From the NCBI GenBank assembly GCA_958420075.1, contig CATZIM010000005.1, positions 1 through 20,861 on the forward strand: 20,861 nucleotides of DNA, written 5' to 3'. The DNA is from an uncultured Clostridia bacterium (GTDB lineage Bacteria; Bacillota; Clostridia; Lachnospirales; Anaerotignaceae). Below are positions 8,611 to 14,626 of this stretch, piece after piece. Position 1 is the stretch's first letter, and each line of letters opens with the position of its first letter. A program made the position numbers and the translations under genes. The notes below the pieces were generated by a model, which made no database searches, had not been told where the DNA came from, and saw nothing but the letters and a program-made list of their open reading frames with translations.

Positions 8611-8937
8611 TCAGAATTTATGGAACTGATCCACATCCAGCACAAATACTGTCGCGCCGCCTACCTTGACTTCAATGGGCGCAAGGATAAATCCGTGCAT
8701 CGCGCCGCAGGAAGAAGGCAGTGTTGCGTACTGTGTTCTTGACTTGCTGTTTTCTTCAATGATTTTCAGGGCTTCATCTACTTTCTCATCGTCCACACCG
8801 GTCATGATGGTGGTATTGCCGCTGCGGAGGAAACCGCCTTTTGTAGCCAGTCTGGTTACCTGAATTTCCGCTTCGTTCAGATGGGAGATAACTTCGCCCG
8901 CATCTTCATCCTGGATAATGGCAATGATCAATTTCAT
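8611..8937 (-). CDS. darA: Cyclic-di-AMP receptor DarA (PstA, YaaQ)
   Basis: DarA is a PII-like trimeric protein that binds cyclic-di-AMP in Bacillota; its downstream partners remain unclear. The 108-residue protein has full family length. It begins MKLIIAIIQDEDAGEVI, contains the RLATKGGFLRSGNTT segment that forms the nucleotide-binding loop region, and ends with the HGFILAPIEVKVGGATVFVLDV strand region. The ATG at 8937 follows AAGGAGGGATTTAT. It lies 24 nt after tmk and 29 nt before holB, in the conserved tmk-yaaQ-holB order. Confidence 0.95.
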   Translation of the reverse strand: MKLIIAIIQDEDAGEVISHLNEAEIQVTRLATKGGFLRSGNTTIMTGVDDEKVDEALKIIEENSKSRTQYATLPSSCGAMHGFILAPIEVKVGGATVFVLDVDQFHKF

Positions 8938-8961
8938 ATAAATCCCTCCTTATGGATTGGC

Positions 8962-9591
8962 TTACGCTCTGTCCAAAAGTTCATCCAGTGCTGCTTTGAT
9001 CTGCCCAAATACTTCCTCTATGGTGCCGGAGGCATCAATGCGGCAGATCCGCTCCGGCTCTTTTTTGCAGAGCGCGTCATAGCCCTCGTATACCTTTTGG
9101 TGAAATTCCAGCTTTTCCTGTTCCAGCCGATCCAGCTCATGGTTTTCCTCCTGCTGTTTGCGGGCCATGCCCACTGCGGGAGGCAGATCCAGAAAAACAG
9201 TCAGATCCGGCACAAGACCACCGGTGGCGATGGCATTCACCTGTGCCACCATATCGCCCAATCCTCTGCCGTAAGCCTGATAGGCAATACTGGAATCCAC
9301 ATAACGGTCGGAAAGCACCACTTTTCCCGCCTGAAGTGCCGGCAGGACTTTCTCCTCTACATGCTGGGCACGTGCCGCCGCATAGAGGAGCATTTCCGTT
9401 TTTGCAGTCATTTCAGGATATGCCGGGTCAAGAATCAGTTCCCGAATGGCTTCTGCCACGGCCGTTCCGCCGGGTTCTCTCGTCACCACCAAATCCACCT
9501 GTTTTTCCTCCAGATAAGAAATGATTTTTTTCAGCTGGGTAGACTTTCCGCTGCCGTCGCTGCCCTCTATGGTGATAAAATACCCTTTCAT
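8962..9591 (-). CDS. tmk: Thymidylate kinase
   Basis: Thymidylate kinase phosphorylates dTMP to dTDP with ATP for DNA synthesis. The protein is 209 residues from the ATG at 9591, which follows GAGGTG at short spacing; a longer frame from TTG at 9603 would swallow that ribosome site and is less likely. Visible motifs are the P-loop GSDGSGKST (residues 10-18), TREPGGT, and DRYVDSSIAYQ (the DRY/H dTMP-binding motif). The lid is rich in lysine, glutamate and glutamine (MARKQQEENHELDRLEQEKLEF). It is the first gene of the operon and has its own promoter upstream. Confidence 0.96.
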   Translation of the reverse strand: MKGYFITIEGSDGSGKSTQLKKIISYLEEKQVDLVVTREPGGTAVAEAIRELILDPAYPEMTAKTEMLLYAAARAQHVEEKVLPALQAGKVVLSDRYVDSSIAYQAYGRGLGDMVAQVNAIATGGLVPDLTVFLDLPPAVGMARKQQEENHELDRLEQEKLEFHQKVYEGYDALCKKEPERICRIDASGTIEEVFGQIKAALDELLDRA

Positions 9592-9641
9592 GACACACCT
9601 CAAACTCTCTTTCCGTCCATTATTGTCAATTGCATAGAAAA

Positions 9642-9670
9642 ATTATAACACACTCCCTGTAAATTGGCAA
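9642..9670 (-). promoter_or_regulatory. Sigma-A promoter of the tmk operon
   Basis: On the minus strand, TTGCCA (9665-9670), a 17-bp spacer and a perfect TATAAT (9642-9647) preceded by TGT (extended -10). Transcription would start near 9635, about 45 nt before the tmk start. Confidence 0.85.
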
Positions 9671-9703
9671 AAAAAACAATGGCAAATTGCGTCACCCTCA
9701 AGC

Positions 9704-9743
9704 AAAAAAAGCCGGAAAACCTTTTTACAGGCATCCGGCTTTT
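9704..9743 (-). terminator. Terminator of the SPOCS-LysM gene
   Basis: AAAAGCCGGA (minus strand, 9734-9743) pairs with TCCGGCTTTT (9707-9716) and is followed by more Ts. It begins 10 nt after the stop codon. The stem is flanked by A and T runs on both sides and could work in either direction. Confidence 0.85.
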
Positions 9744-9753
9744 GCTGTGCTGT

Positions 9754-11313
9754 TTACTTTCTGCCGCCTCTTAAAATCAGCAGTTTCTGTCCCGAAAAGA
9801 GCCGCTCGGGATTTTCAATATCATTGACCATGAGGATACGCTCCGGTGTGGTGCGGTATTTTTTAGCAATATCCCACAGGCTTTCTCCATCCTGCACCAC
9901 ACAAATCACGGCGGAGGGACGCTTTTCCGGTGTTTCTTCAGGCATTTCCAGAAGGTCTGTGACCACTTCCGTTTCTTCCATAGCTGTCACCAGAATTTCC
10001 AGCAGAATCTGTGCCCGCAGCTCTCCTTCTGTTTCCGTCATAAGGCGGAAGTCCACCTGTTCCGCTGTGCTGCGTACACAGACAGTATCTCCTTCTTTGG
10101 CACCTCGCACTTCCACGGTCTGCCGGAAAGGAATGCCGCGTTTGAGCACACATACTGCCTCATCATCATCGGCGGAAAGATAGAGGATTTCCGCCTGCAA
10201 TACCCCTTCCACATTGACAGCGTCCGTTTCCACAGTCACATCTTCCGTATGTACCTGACCCCATGCCGCTACTGCCTGCATCATGGGCATTTCTCCGTTT
10301 TCCAGAGATACGCCTTCTTTCAGACTGAAACGGCTTCGTGTCATGCCGACGCATACAGGGAAGGTAACTTTTTCCCGTTTGGGCTGCAAACAGCTTTCCA
10401 GACCATAGGCGTCTGTGACCATTTCCTGTTCCGTATGGTCTACGGCTTTCAGTTCCGCACCGATTACCGCCGTTACATCCAGATTCCGTGTTTCTCCGTC
10501 GTCGTTCACCGCCGGACGGACTTCGCTTTCATTGACGGTCAGTTTCACATCCGTCCATGTCTGAGGGGTGATGCCGCCGCCTTCAATGAATCCATGGAAA
10601 GGAATTTCCGCTTCTACCGCCACAGGCATACCGTTTTCCTCTGTGCCGTAAATGGCTGTCATCCGCAGATTCCCCCGCACTGCCACTTTTCCATCCATGG
10701 CGCGGATATCTGTATCGGAAAGGGTCAACACCTGATGGAGCATTTCCCCAATGTTGGGCTGGTCTGCTCCCAGTGACACCGTATGCTTCACTGTGAACCT
10801 GTCCTTTTTCTCTGCAACGGGGCGTTCTGTGAGTACCTTTTTCCGCAGCAGTTCCACCGCTTCTCCCTGGGCACCGCTGACGGTCTGAAGGCTCTTACTG
10901 CCTTCCGCTTCCGCCCATACTTCCACAATGGCACGCAGTCCCACTTTCCGGTCATTGATAAGCTGGCATTCCAGATGTTCCGTTTCCGCCATGACATTCA
11001 CAGCATCCTCTGCCGTCATGCCTTCCACATACAGCACTTCCTGTATGGGCAAAGAAGATGTCATGGCATACACAGGCTTTTCGCCGCCTGCCGCCCGATA
11101 CAGCACACGCACCAGCAATTCCCCGGTGAGATTGATTTTTTCCTCGCCGCTTTTCACCTCGTCCAGCCGTACCGTACCGCTGCAATGGAGCACCTGCGCC
11201 ACATCCGGGCGGTTATCGGGCACGATCATATCACCTTCCAGCAAAATACGGGAATGGTGGGTTCCCTTCCGCTGTTTCCAAGTCATGGTATCCTTTGTCA
11301 TTTCCAAGGCCAT
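9754..11313 (-). CDS. SPOCS (DUF3794) and LysM domain protein, probable spore-coat or morphogenesis factor
   Basis: A 519-residue protein built of repeated SPOCS-type (DUF3794) beta-rich units and a C-terminal LysM domain. The SPOCS units are recognisable from about residues 20-150 (VPDNRPDVAQVLHCSGTVRLDEV, then LTGELLVRVLY), 160-300 and 320-450. The LysM domain covers about 465-515 (VVQDGESLWDIAKKYRTTPERILMVNDI) and should bind peptidoglycan. The same combination occurs in clostridial proteins linked to spore coat assembly, broadly comparable to SpoVID/SafA. I start at the ATG at 11313, because AAGGAGGTAGG lies just before it; the frame stays open upstream to 11349, but that stretch contains the ribosome site. 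It has no signal peptide, consistent with assembly from the mother-cell side. The sporulation role is inferred from domains. Confidence 0.88.
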   Translation of the reverse strand: MALEMTKDTMTWKQRKGTHHSRILLEGDMIVPDNRPDVAQVLHCSGTVRLDEVKSGEEKINLTGELLVRVLYRAAGGEKPVYAMTSSLPIQEVLYVEGMTAEDAVNVMAETEHLECQLINDRKVGLRAIVEVWAEAEGSKSLQTVSGAQGEAVELLRKKVLTERPVAEKKDRFTVKHTVSLGADQPNIGEMLHQVLTLSDTDIRAMDGKVAVRGNLRMTAIYGTEENGMPVAVEAEIPFHGFIEGGGITPQTWTDVKLTVNESEVRPAVNDDGETRNLDVTAVIGAELKAVDHTEQEMVTDAYGLESCLQPKREKVTFPVCVGMTRSRFSLKEGVSLENGEMPMMQAVAAWGQVHTEDVTVETDAVNVEGVLQAEILYLSADDDEAVCVLKRGIPFRQTVEVRGAKEGDTVCVRSTAEQVDFRLMTETEGELRAQILLEILVTAMEETEVVTDLLEMPEETPEKRPSAVICVVQDGESLWDIAKKYRTTPERILMVNDIENPERLFSGQKLLILRGGRK

Positions 11314-11378
11314 ATTTCCTACCTCCTTCATCATATCAGGCACCTGCATCCCGTCTTTTGCGGATTGCCTTTCTGTAA

Positions 11379-11406
11379 AATATATGACGAAAGGGAAAAA
11401 ATATGA
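11379..11406 (-). promoter_or_regulatory. Possible sigma-E type promoter of the SPOCS-LysM gene
   Basis: On the minus strand TCATATT (11400-11406) fits the sigma-E -35 pattern, and CATATATT (11379-11386) matches the -10 pattern CATACA-x-T except for one base. The 13-bp spacer is one or two bases shorter than usual. No sigma-A promoter is obvious here. The call is tentative. Confidence 0.4.
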
Positions 11407-11414
11407 TTCTATAT

Positions 11415-11441
11415 AAAAAGGGCTGTGCTTTACACACAGCC
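11415..11441 (-). terminator. Terminator at the end of the post-lepB hairpin array
   Basis: GGCTGTG (minus strand, 11435-11441) pairs with CACAGCC (11421-11427) and is followed by TTTTT (11415-11419). This is the only hairpin of the array with a proper T-run on the minus strand, so lepB transcripts probably end here, about 270 nt after the stop codon. Confidence 0.7.
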
Positions 11442-11696
11442 GCCCAGCCTGTAGAAAAACTATGTTTTACATTTTTTCAAGAACGCGGAAAGGCTTGGAA
11501 AACAAAGAGTTTCCCAAATTCAATCCGCAGTCGGAATTCACTTTCGACGAGGAAAAGCCGAAGTTTCAAAGCTTTTAGCTGATGGAACTTCGGCTTTATA
11601 CTTCTGTCTACTCGTCAAAGGCTTGAATGAAATGAGCCTTTGACGACAGGGTGTCGACTTTTTCGACACCCTGAGAGCTGTGTTTTCCAACACAGC
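11415..11696. repeat. Array of five hairpins, candidate dispersed intergenic repeat
   Basis: This gap behind lepB contains five inverted repeats: 11677-11696 (8-bp stem), 11647-11673 (11-bp perfect stem, 5-nt loop), 11613-11645 (11-bp perfect stem), 11554-11597 (12-bp perfect stem) and 11421-11441 (7-bp stem). The first and last share nearly the same sequence around GGCTGTG and CACAGCC, like matching ends of one unit. A segment without stems (about 11460-11553) lies inside. Two minus-strand frames stay open there but lack a convincing start and ribosome site. It resembles multi-hairpin intergenic elements; whether it occurs elsewhere in this genome cannot be seen. Confidence 0.6.
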
Positions 11697-11707
11697 CGCT
11701 TCTTCCA

Positions 11708-12196
11708 TTATCCAAAGAAAGGAAAGAGCCGAAACAGCACTTTGCCTTTCAAATCTTTTTCCGCAATGACGCCCATATTCCGGCTGTCAAAGCTTTCTGT
11801 CCGGTGATCTCCCAGCACAAAGACCGTATCCGGCGGAATCACCAGATCTGCCACGCCTTCCGTAGGTCCCATGGCATAAGGCTCATCCAGCAAGACACCA
11901 TTTACCATGACCCCTTCGGGCACAATTTCCAGACGGTCGCCTTCCACCGCAATGACACGTTTGATGACTTGCCGTTCTCCGTCTTCGTCTTTATAATCAA
12001 AGACCACCACATCTCCCCGGTCATAGCCCCCAAAAAAGCCTGCCAAACGGCTGACGCAGACCACATTGCCGTTATCGTAAGTAGGCTCCATAGACCCGCC
12101 GGAAAGGCGCAGGGGCCAGCAGGCATAAAACAGCACCAAAAGGATGATGGCAGCCCGCAATATATCATTTCCCCAATTTCTTATGTTTCGCCGCAA
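11708..12196 (-). CDS. lepB: Signal peptidase I
   Basis: Type I signal peptidase cuts signal peptides from exported proteins on the outer face of the membrane. The 162-residue protein has one N-terminal membrane helix (about residues 11-29). The catalytic serine is Ser35 in SGGSMEPT and the catalytic lysine is Lys79 in VIKRVIAVEGD. The later signature FVLGDHRTESFDSRNMG is complete. The start is TTG at 12196: GGAGAG sits 5 nt before it, and the first in-frame ATG is only at residue 36, inside the active site. It is of the short Gram-positive (SipS-like) type. It has its own promoter and appears to be transcribed alone, followed by the hairpin array. Confidence 0.95.
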   Translation of the reverse strand: MRRNIRNWGNDILRAAIILLVLFYACWPLRLSGGSMEPTYDNGNVVCVSRLAGFFGGYDRGDVVVFDYKDEDGERQVIKRVIAVEGDRLEIVPEGVMVNGVLLDEPYAMGPTEGVADLVIPPDTVFVLGDHRTESFDSRNMGVIAEKDLKGKVLFRLFPFFG

Positions 12197-12257
12197 CTTT
12201 TCTCTCCTCTTTTATTTCCGTTTTTCGGACAAAATACCGCATTTTTCCGTAGTTTCA

Positions 12258-12286
12258 AGTATACGGTTTTTCCTGTTCTCAGGCAA
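12258..12286 (-). promoter_or_regulatory. Sigma-A promoter of lepB
   Basis: On the minus strand TTGCCT (12281-12286), a 17-bp spacer and TATACT (12258-12263). Transcription would begin near 12251, about 55 nt before the TTG start. Confidence 0.7.
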
Positions 12287-12332
12287 GGGGAATTTGTGTA
12301 GAAAATTACGCCAATTTTGGGATTTTTTTGTA

Positions 12333-12503
12333 TTACATCTGTTTACGCACGGTGCGGTACTCATCCTCCAGACGATAATAGGGGCAATTGCGGAAGCCGT
12401 CACGCAAAAAACGCTCCATTTCGTCCTCATCCAGATTCACGTCACAAAAATATTCTTCGTATTCCTCATCGTACTGATAATACATACAGCTTTCACATTG
12501 CAT
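12333..12503 (-). CDS. Small Cys-rich acidic protein, DUF6472-like (56 aa)
   Basis: A 56-residue protein starting MQCESCMYYQYDEEYEEYF. It is rich in Asp, Glu and Tyr and has four cysteines at residues 3, 6, 20 and 40 (CxxC, then FCDV and NCPYY), a layout suited to binding one zinc ion. It ends EYRTVRKQM. From memory this pattern matches the DUF6472 family of short lachnospiral proteins, whose function is unknown. The ATG at 12503 follows GGAGAGAGTGCC. It starts 17 nt after the guaD stop, so it is almost certainly in the same transcript and under the same riboswitch. No clear terminator is seen before the lepB promoter. Confidence 0.85.
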   Translation of the reverse strand: MQCESCMYYQYDEEYEEYFCDVNLDEDEMERFLRDGFRNCPYYRLEDEYRTVRKQM

Positions 12504-12520
12504 GGCACTCTCTCCTTTTT

Positions 12521-13798
12521 TTAGAACAACTGTCTGCCTGCCACAAATTTATGAAGGACTTCGCTGTCCTCTGTCAGATAAATGACACGTTCCAGACGCT
12601 GACCAATGTCATATTCTCCGGGATTGTCATAACGGCTGTCATCCAGCACAAAAGCGTCGAATTCATAACCTTCCGCAAAGGAACCTACTTTTCCGAAGAA
12701 GGCACCGCCGCCCACTGTTGCCAGATAGAACACTTCTGGGATGGTGAGGGGCGCCAGAGATTCATCCACCAAACGCCAACGCAGTTTGGAAACGCGGATG
12801 GCTTCCGCCATAGCAAAGAAAATGGAGCATCTTGTGCCGCCTGCGATGTCGCTGCCCAGACCCATGGGGATACCTTCTGTGAGATAACGGCGGGCAGGGG
12901 CAATGCCGGAAGCCAGATTGGTGTTGGATTCGGGACAATGAGCAATAAATACGCCTCTTTCTTTCATCAGACGGATTTCGTCGTCACTGCTCAGGACACA
13001 ATGTGCCATGATGGTGGGGCAGTTTTCCCCGCCGAACAGACCGAAACTGTCGTAAGCATCGCCATAGTGTTTGGATTTGGGGAACAGTTCCTGTACCCAA
13101 GCCACTTCCCCTCTGTTTTCGGACAGATGGGACTGTACGGGCAGGTGATGCTGCTTCTGGATGTGACCCAGTTTTTCCAGCAGTTCATCTGTGCAGGAAG
13201 GCAGGAAACGAGGTGTCAGGATGGGTTTGACATGAGGGAATTTCTCTGCCACATCTGCCAGCCACTGAATGGTTTCTTCTGCGGATTCTTCTGTGGTTTC
13301 CCGCAGGATGTCAGGGCTGTGACGGTCCATATTGACTTTCCCAACCATAGCACACAGACCTGCTTCTTCCAGCAGTTCCATGAGCACTTCTGTGGACTGA
13401 CGATGGATGGTGCCGAAGATACAGCCTCTGGTGTTGGGACCTTTTCTCATTTCTTCCACAAAACGAGCGTAATTCTTTCTGGCAAAATCTGTGTCCACAT
13501 ATTTTGCTTCCTGAGGGAATGTATGAGTGTCCAGCCATTCCAGCAGTTCCAAATCCATGCCCAGGGCGCGGAAACGATACTGGGGCGCATGAACATGCAG
13601 GTCTGTAAAACCGGGCATAATCAGCTTCCCTGTGTAATCCAGCAGAGGGAAATCCTGATATTTTTCGGGCAATTCAGCGAATACACCGGCAGAAACGCCG
13701 TTTTCGCAGACCAGATAACCATCTTTGCAGGTTTCCAGTGTTTTCATATCTTTACTATAACAAATATCACCTTTGCAAACAAAGTTTTTCTGAACCAT
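12521..13798 (-). CDS. guaD: Guanine deaminase
   Basis: Guanine deaminase hydrolyses guanine to xanthine and ammonia, a zinc-dependent step in purine salvage and breakdown. The 425-residue amidohydrolase shows PGFTDLHVHAPQ with metal ligands His68 and His70, SHLSE, the MAHCVLS histidine, and GLGSDIAGG with the catalytic aspartate. HVHAPQ and GSD-xx-GG are the guanine deaminase variants, which separates it from hydroxyatrazine and cytosine deaminases. The ATG at 13798 follows AAGGAGG. It lies downstream of a guanine-class riboswitch, which independently supports the substrate. The 56-residue Cys-rich gene follows in the same transcript. Confidence 0.95.
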   Translation of the reverse strand: MVQKNFVCKGDICYSKDMKTLETCKDGYLVCENGVSAGVFAELPEKYQDFPLLDYTGKLIMPGFTDLHVHAPQYRFRALGMDLELLEWLDTHTFPQEAKYVDTDFARKNYARFVEEMRKGPNTRGCIFGTIHRQSTEVLMELLEEAGLCAMVGKVNMDRHSPDILRETTEESAEETIQWLADVAEKFPHVKPILTPRFLPSCTDELLEKLGHIQKQHHLPVQSHLSENRGEVAWVQELFPKSKHYGDAYDSFGLFGGENCPTIMAHCVLSSDDEIRLMKERGVFIAHCPESNTNLASGIAPARRYLTEGIPMGLGSDIAGGTRCSIFFAMAEAIRVSKLRWRLVDESLAPLTIPEVFYLATVGGGAFFGKVGSFAEGYEFDAFVLDDSRYDNPGEYDIGQRLERVIYLTEDSEVLHKFVAGRQLF

Positions 13799-13823
13799 TT
13801 GAAATCCTCCTTAAAATCTCCAT

Positions 13824-13870
13824 AAAAAAATACCGTCTACATCTGCGGATACAAATTCCCCCAGATGCGG
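13824..13870 (-). terminator. Riboswitch expression-platform terminator
   Basis: CCGCATCTG (13862-13870) pairs with CAGATG-TAGA-CGG (13833-13845; TAGA bulged), followed by TTTTTTT (13824-13830) and then the guaD ribosome site. An alternative hairpin of TTTCCC (13869-13874, which overlaps the P1 3' strand) with GGGAA (about 13856-13860) would trap the first terminator arm in its loop. That is the logic of a ligand-OFF switch. Confidence 0.7.
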
Positions 13871-13941
13871 GAAACTCATAGCGCGGTTGTTTACGGTAAC
13901 CGGTAGAAACATCCAACCTATTATGGACCTATATGGGTTTC
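13824..13941 (-). promoter_or_regulatory. Purine (guanine-class) riboswitch controlling guaD
   Basis: The aptamer lies at 13871-13941. On the minus strand the hallmark GTTTCTACC-GGTTA-CCGTAAA core is complete. P1 pairs GAAACCCATA with TATGAGTTTC (one mismatch). P2 is short, TCCA with TGGA, with a loop containing AATAGG whose two Gs can pair with the CC of the CCGTAAA loop. In the 3' junction (GCTATG) the specificity base equivalent to C74 is C, predicting guanine or hypoxanthine rather than adenine. The base equivalent to U51 is unchanged, arguing against the 2'-deoxyguanosine variant. The expression platform follows at 13824-13870. Confidence 0.88.
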
Positions 13942-13954
13942 ATTTCCGTTAAGC

Positions 13955-13984
13955 AGTATACGCCGAAACTACAACAGTTGTCAA
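13955..13984 (-). promoter_or_regulatory. Sigma-A promoter of riboswitch-guaD
   Basis: On the minus strand a perfect TTGACA (13979-13984), an 18-bp spacer and TATACT (13955-13960). Transcription begins a few bases before the aptamer. Confidence 0.8.
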
Positions 13985-14009
13985 TGTTTTTCGCTGGTAA
14001 AAATCAGAC

Positions 14010-14041
14010 AAAAAAAGAAGTCCTGTCATCGACAAGACTTC
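14010..14041 (-). terminator. Terminator after tRNA-Arg
   Basis: GAAGTCTTGTC (14031-14041) pairs with GACAGGACTTC (14017-14027; one G-T pair) around a 3-nt loop, followed on the minus strand by TTTTTTT (14010-14016). It starts 5 nt after the tRNA. Confidence 0.9.
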
Positions 14042-14045
14042 TCTC

Positions 14046-14118
14046 TGCACTCTACAGGATTCGAACCTGCGGCCTTTCGGTCCGGAGCCGAACGCTCTAT
14101 CCCCTGAGCTAAGAGTGC
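14046..14118 (-). tRNA. tRNA-Arg, anticodon CCG
   Basis: The cloverleaf is complete: acceptor GCACTCT with AGAGTGC plus discriminator A, D-arm GCTC-AGGGGATA-GAGC, anticodon stem TTCGG with CCGAA around the loop CTCCGGA (anticodon CCG, reads CGG), and T-arm CAGGTTCGAATCCTG. The 3' CCA is not encoded. It is flanked by its own promoter and terminator, so it is a single-gene unit. Confidence 0.97.
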
Positions 14119-14132
14119 AAACCGTAATCCTT

Positions 14133-14161
14133 ATTTTACAAGAAAATAGGCGGTCTGTCAA
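14133..14161 (-). promoter_or_regulatory. Sigma-A promoter of tRNA-Arg
   Basis: On the minus strand a perfect TTGACA (14156-14161), a 17-bp spacer and TAAAAT (14133-14138), about 15 bp before the tRNA. The -35 box contains the TGA stop codon of the upstream XRE gene. Confidence 0.88.
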
Positions 14162-14493
14162 ATTTTCTTTTCGTCTTTTTCCAAAAAACTTCGACACATC
14201 TTCGGGTAGGATTCCGCTTGTTGCAGGAGATGCAGAAATTCTGCCACCGTCAGTTTTTCCCATAGTTTATCTGCTGGAGGATAAAACTTTTCCGACCGTC
14301 CCAAGAGAAAATCCGTGGAAACATCGAAATAATCCGCCAGTTTCAGCAAATCATCAAAAGAAGGCTGGTTCCTGCCGGACTCATAATTGGCAACGGCTGT
14401 ATGGTTGTAATGGAGGTACTGCCCCAAAGCCTCCTGTGTGATGCCCTTTTCTTTGCGGAGCTGACGCAGACGCTGGGGAAATTTGTTTCGCAT
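14158..14493 (-). CDS. XRE family transcriptional regulator (111 aa)
   Basis: A small cytoplasmic DNA-binding protein. Residues about 4-62 form a Cro/C1-type helix-turn-helix domain: FPQRLRQLRKEKGITQEAL, then HTAVANYESGRNQPSFDDL and LADYFDVSTDFLLG. The remaining 50 residues are a short helical tail (LWEKLTVAEFLHLLQQAESYPKM) of unknown role, perhaps for dimerisation. I start at the ATG at 14493, because AAGGGGG lies 8 nt upstream; the frame extends to 14547, but the -10 box lies in that extension. It diverges from the second XRE gene at 14627. Such genes often regulate themselves, and the direct repeat in the shared region fits. No phage or toxin genes are nearby, and its targets are unknown. 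Confidence 0.9.
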   Translation of the reverse strand: MRNKFPQRLRQLRKEKGITQEALGQYLHYNHTAVANYESGRNQPSFDDLLKLADYFDVSTDFLLGRSEKFYPPADKLWEKLTVAEFLHLLQQAESYPKMCRSFLEKDEKKI

Positions 14494-14526
14494 GGACAAT
14501 GCCCCCTTAGTATATGTATTTCCTTT

Positions 14527-14555
14527 ATTATACACATTTAAAAACAATATATCAA
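14527..14555 (-). promoter_or_regulatory. Sigma-A promoter of the minus-strand XRE gene
   Basis: On the minus strand TTGATA (14550-14555), a 17-bp spacer and a perfect TATAAT (14527-14532). Confidence 0.8.
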
Positions 14556-14572
14556 ACAGAAATACACATTTA
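14531..14572. repeat. Direct repeat in the divergent XRE control region, candidate operators
   Basis: TACACATTTA occurs twice exactly, at 14531-14540 and 14563-14572, 32 bp apart (about three helical turns). One copy touches the -10 box of the minus-strand gene and the other sits upstream of its -35 box. They could be binding sites for one of the two XRE proteins. The region is A+T-rich, so chance is not excluded. Confidence 0.5.
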
Positions 14573-14601
14573 TTACTAATATCTCGTTTTAGCGGAAACC
14601 C

Positions 14602-14607
14602 TATAAT
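14602..14607 (+). promoter_or_regulatory. Possible -10 box of the plus-strand XRE gene
   Basis: A perfect TATAAT lies 20 bp before the ATG at 14627. No convincing -35 box is seen 16-18 bp upstream, so the promoter would be weak or need an activator. Confidence 0.45.
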
Positions 14608-14626
14608 GAAAAATAGGTGATGAAAA

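Noticed and set aside
11313..11349. Longer start for the SPOCS-LysM protein at 11349.
   Set aside because: The extra 12 residues would be encoded by the AAGGAGGTAGG ribosome site of the ATG at 11313.
12212..12430. A 72-codon minus-strand frame before lepB.
   Set aside because: It covers the lepB promoter and overlaps the 56-residue Cys-rich gene in another frame; it has no good ribosome site and no recognisable domain.
12317..13825. A 502-codon open frame on the plus strand.
   Set aside because: It is antisense to guaD, the 56-residue gene and part of the riboswitch; its composition is typical of a shadow frame.
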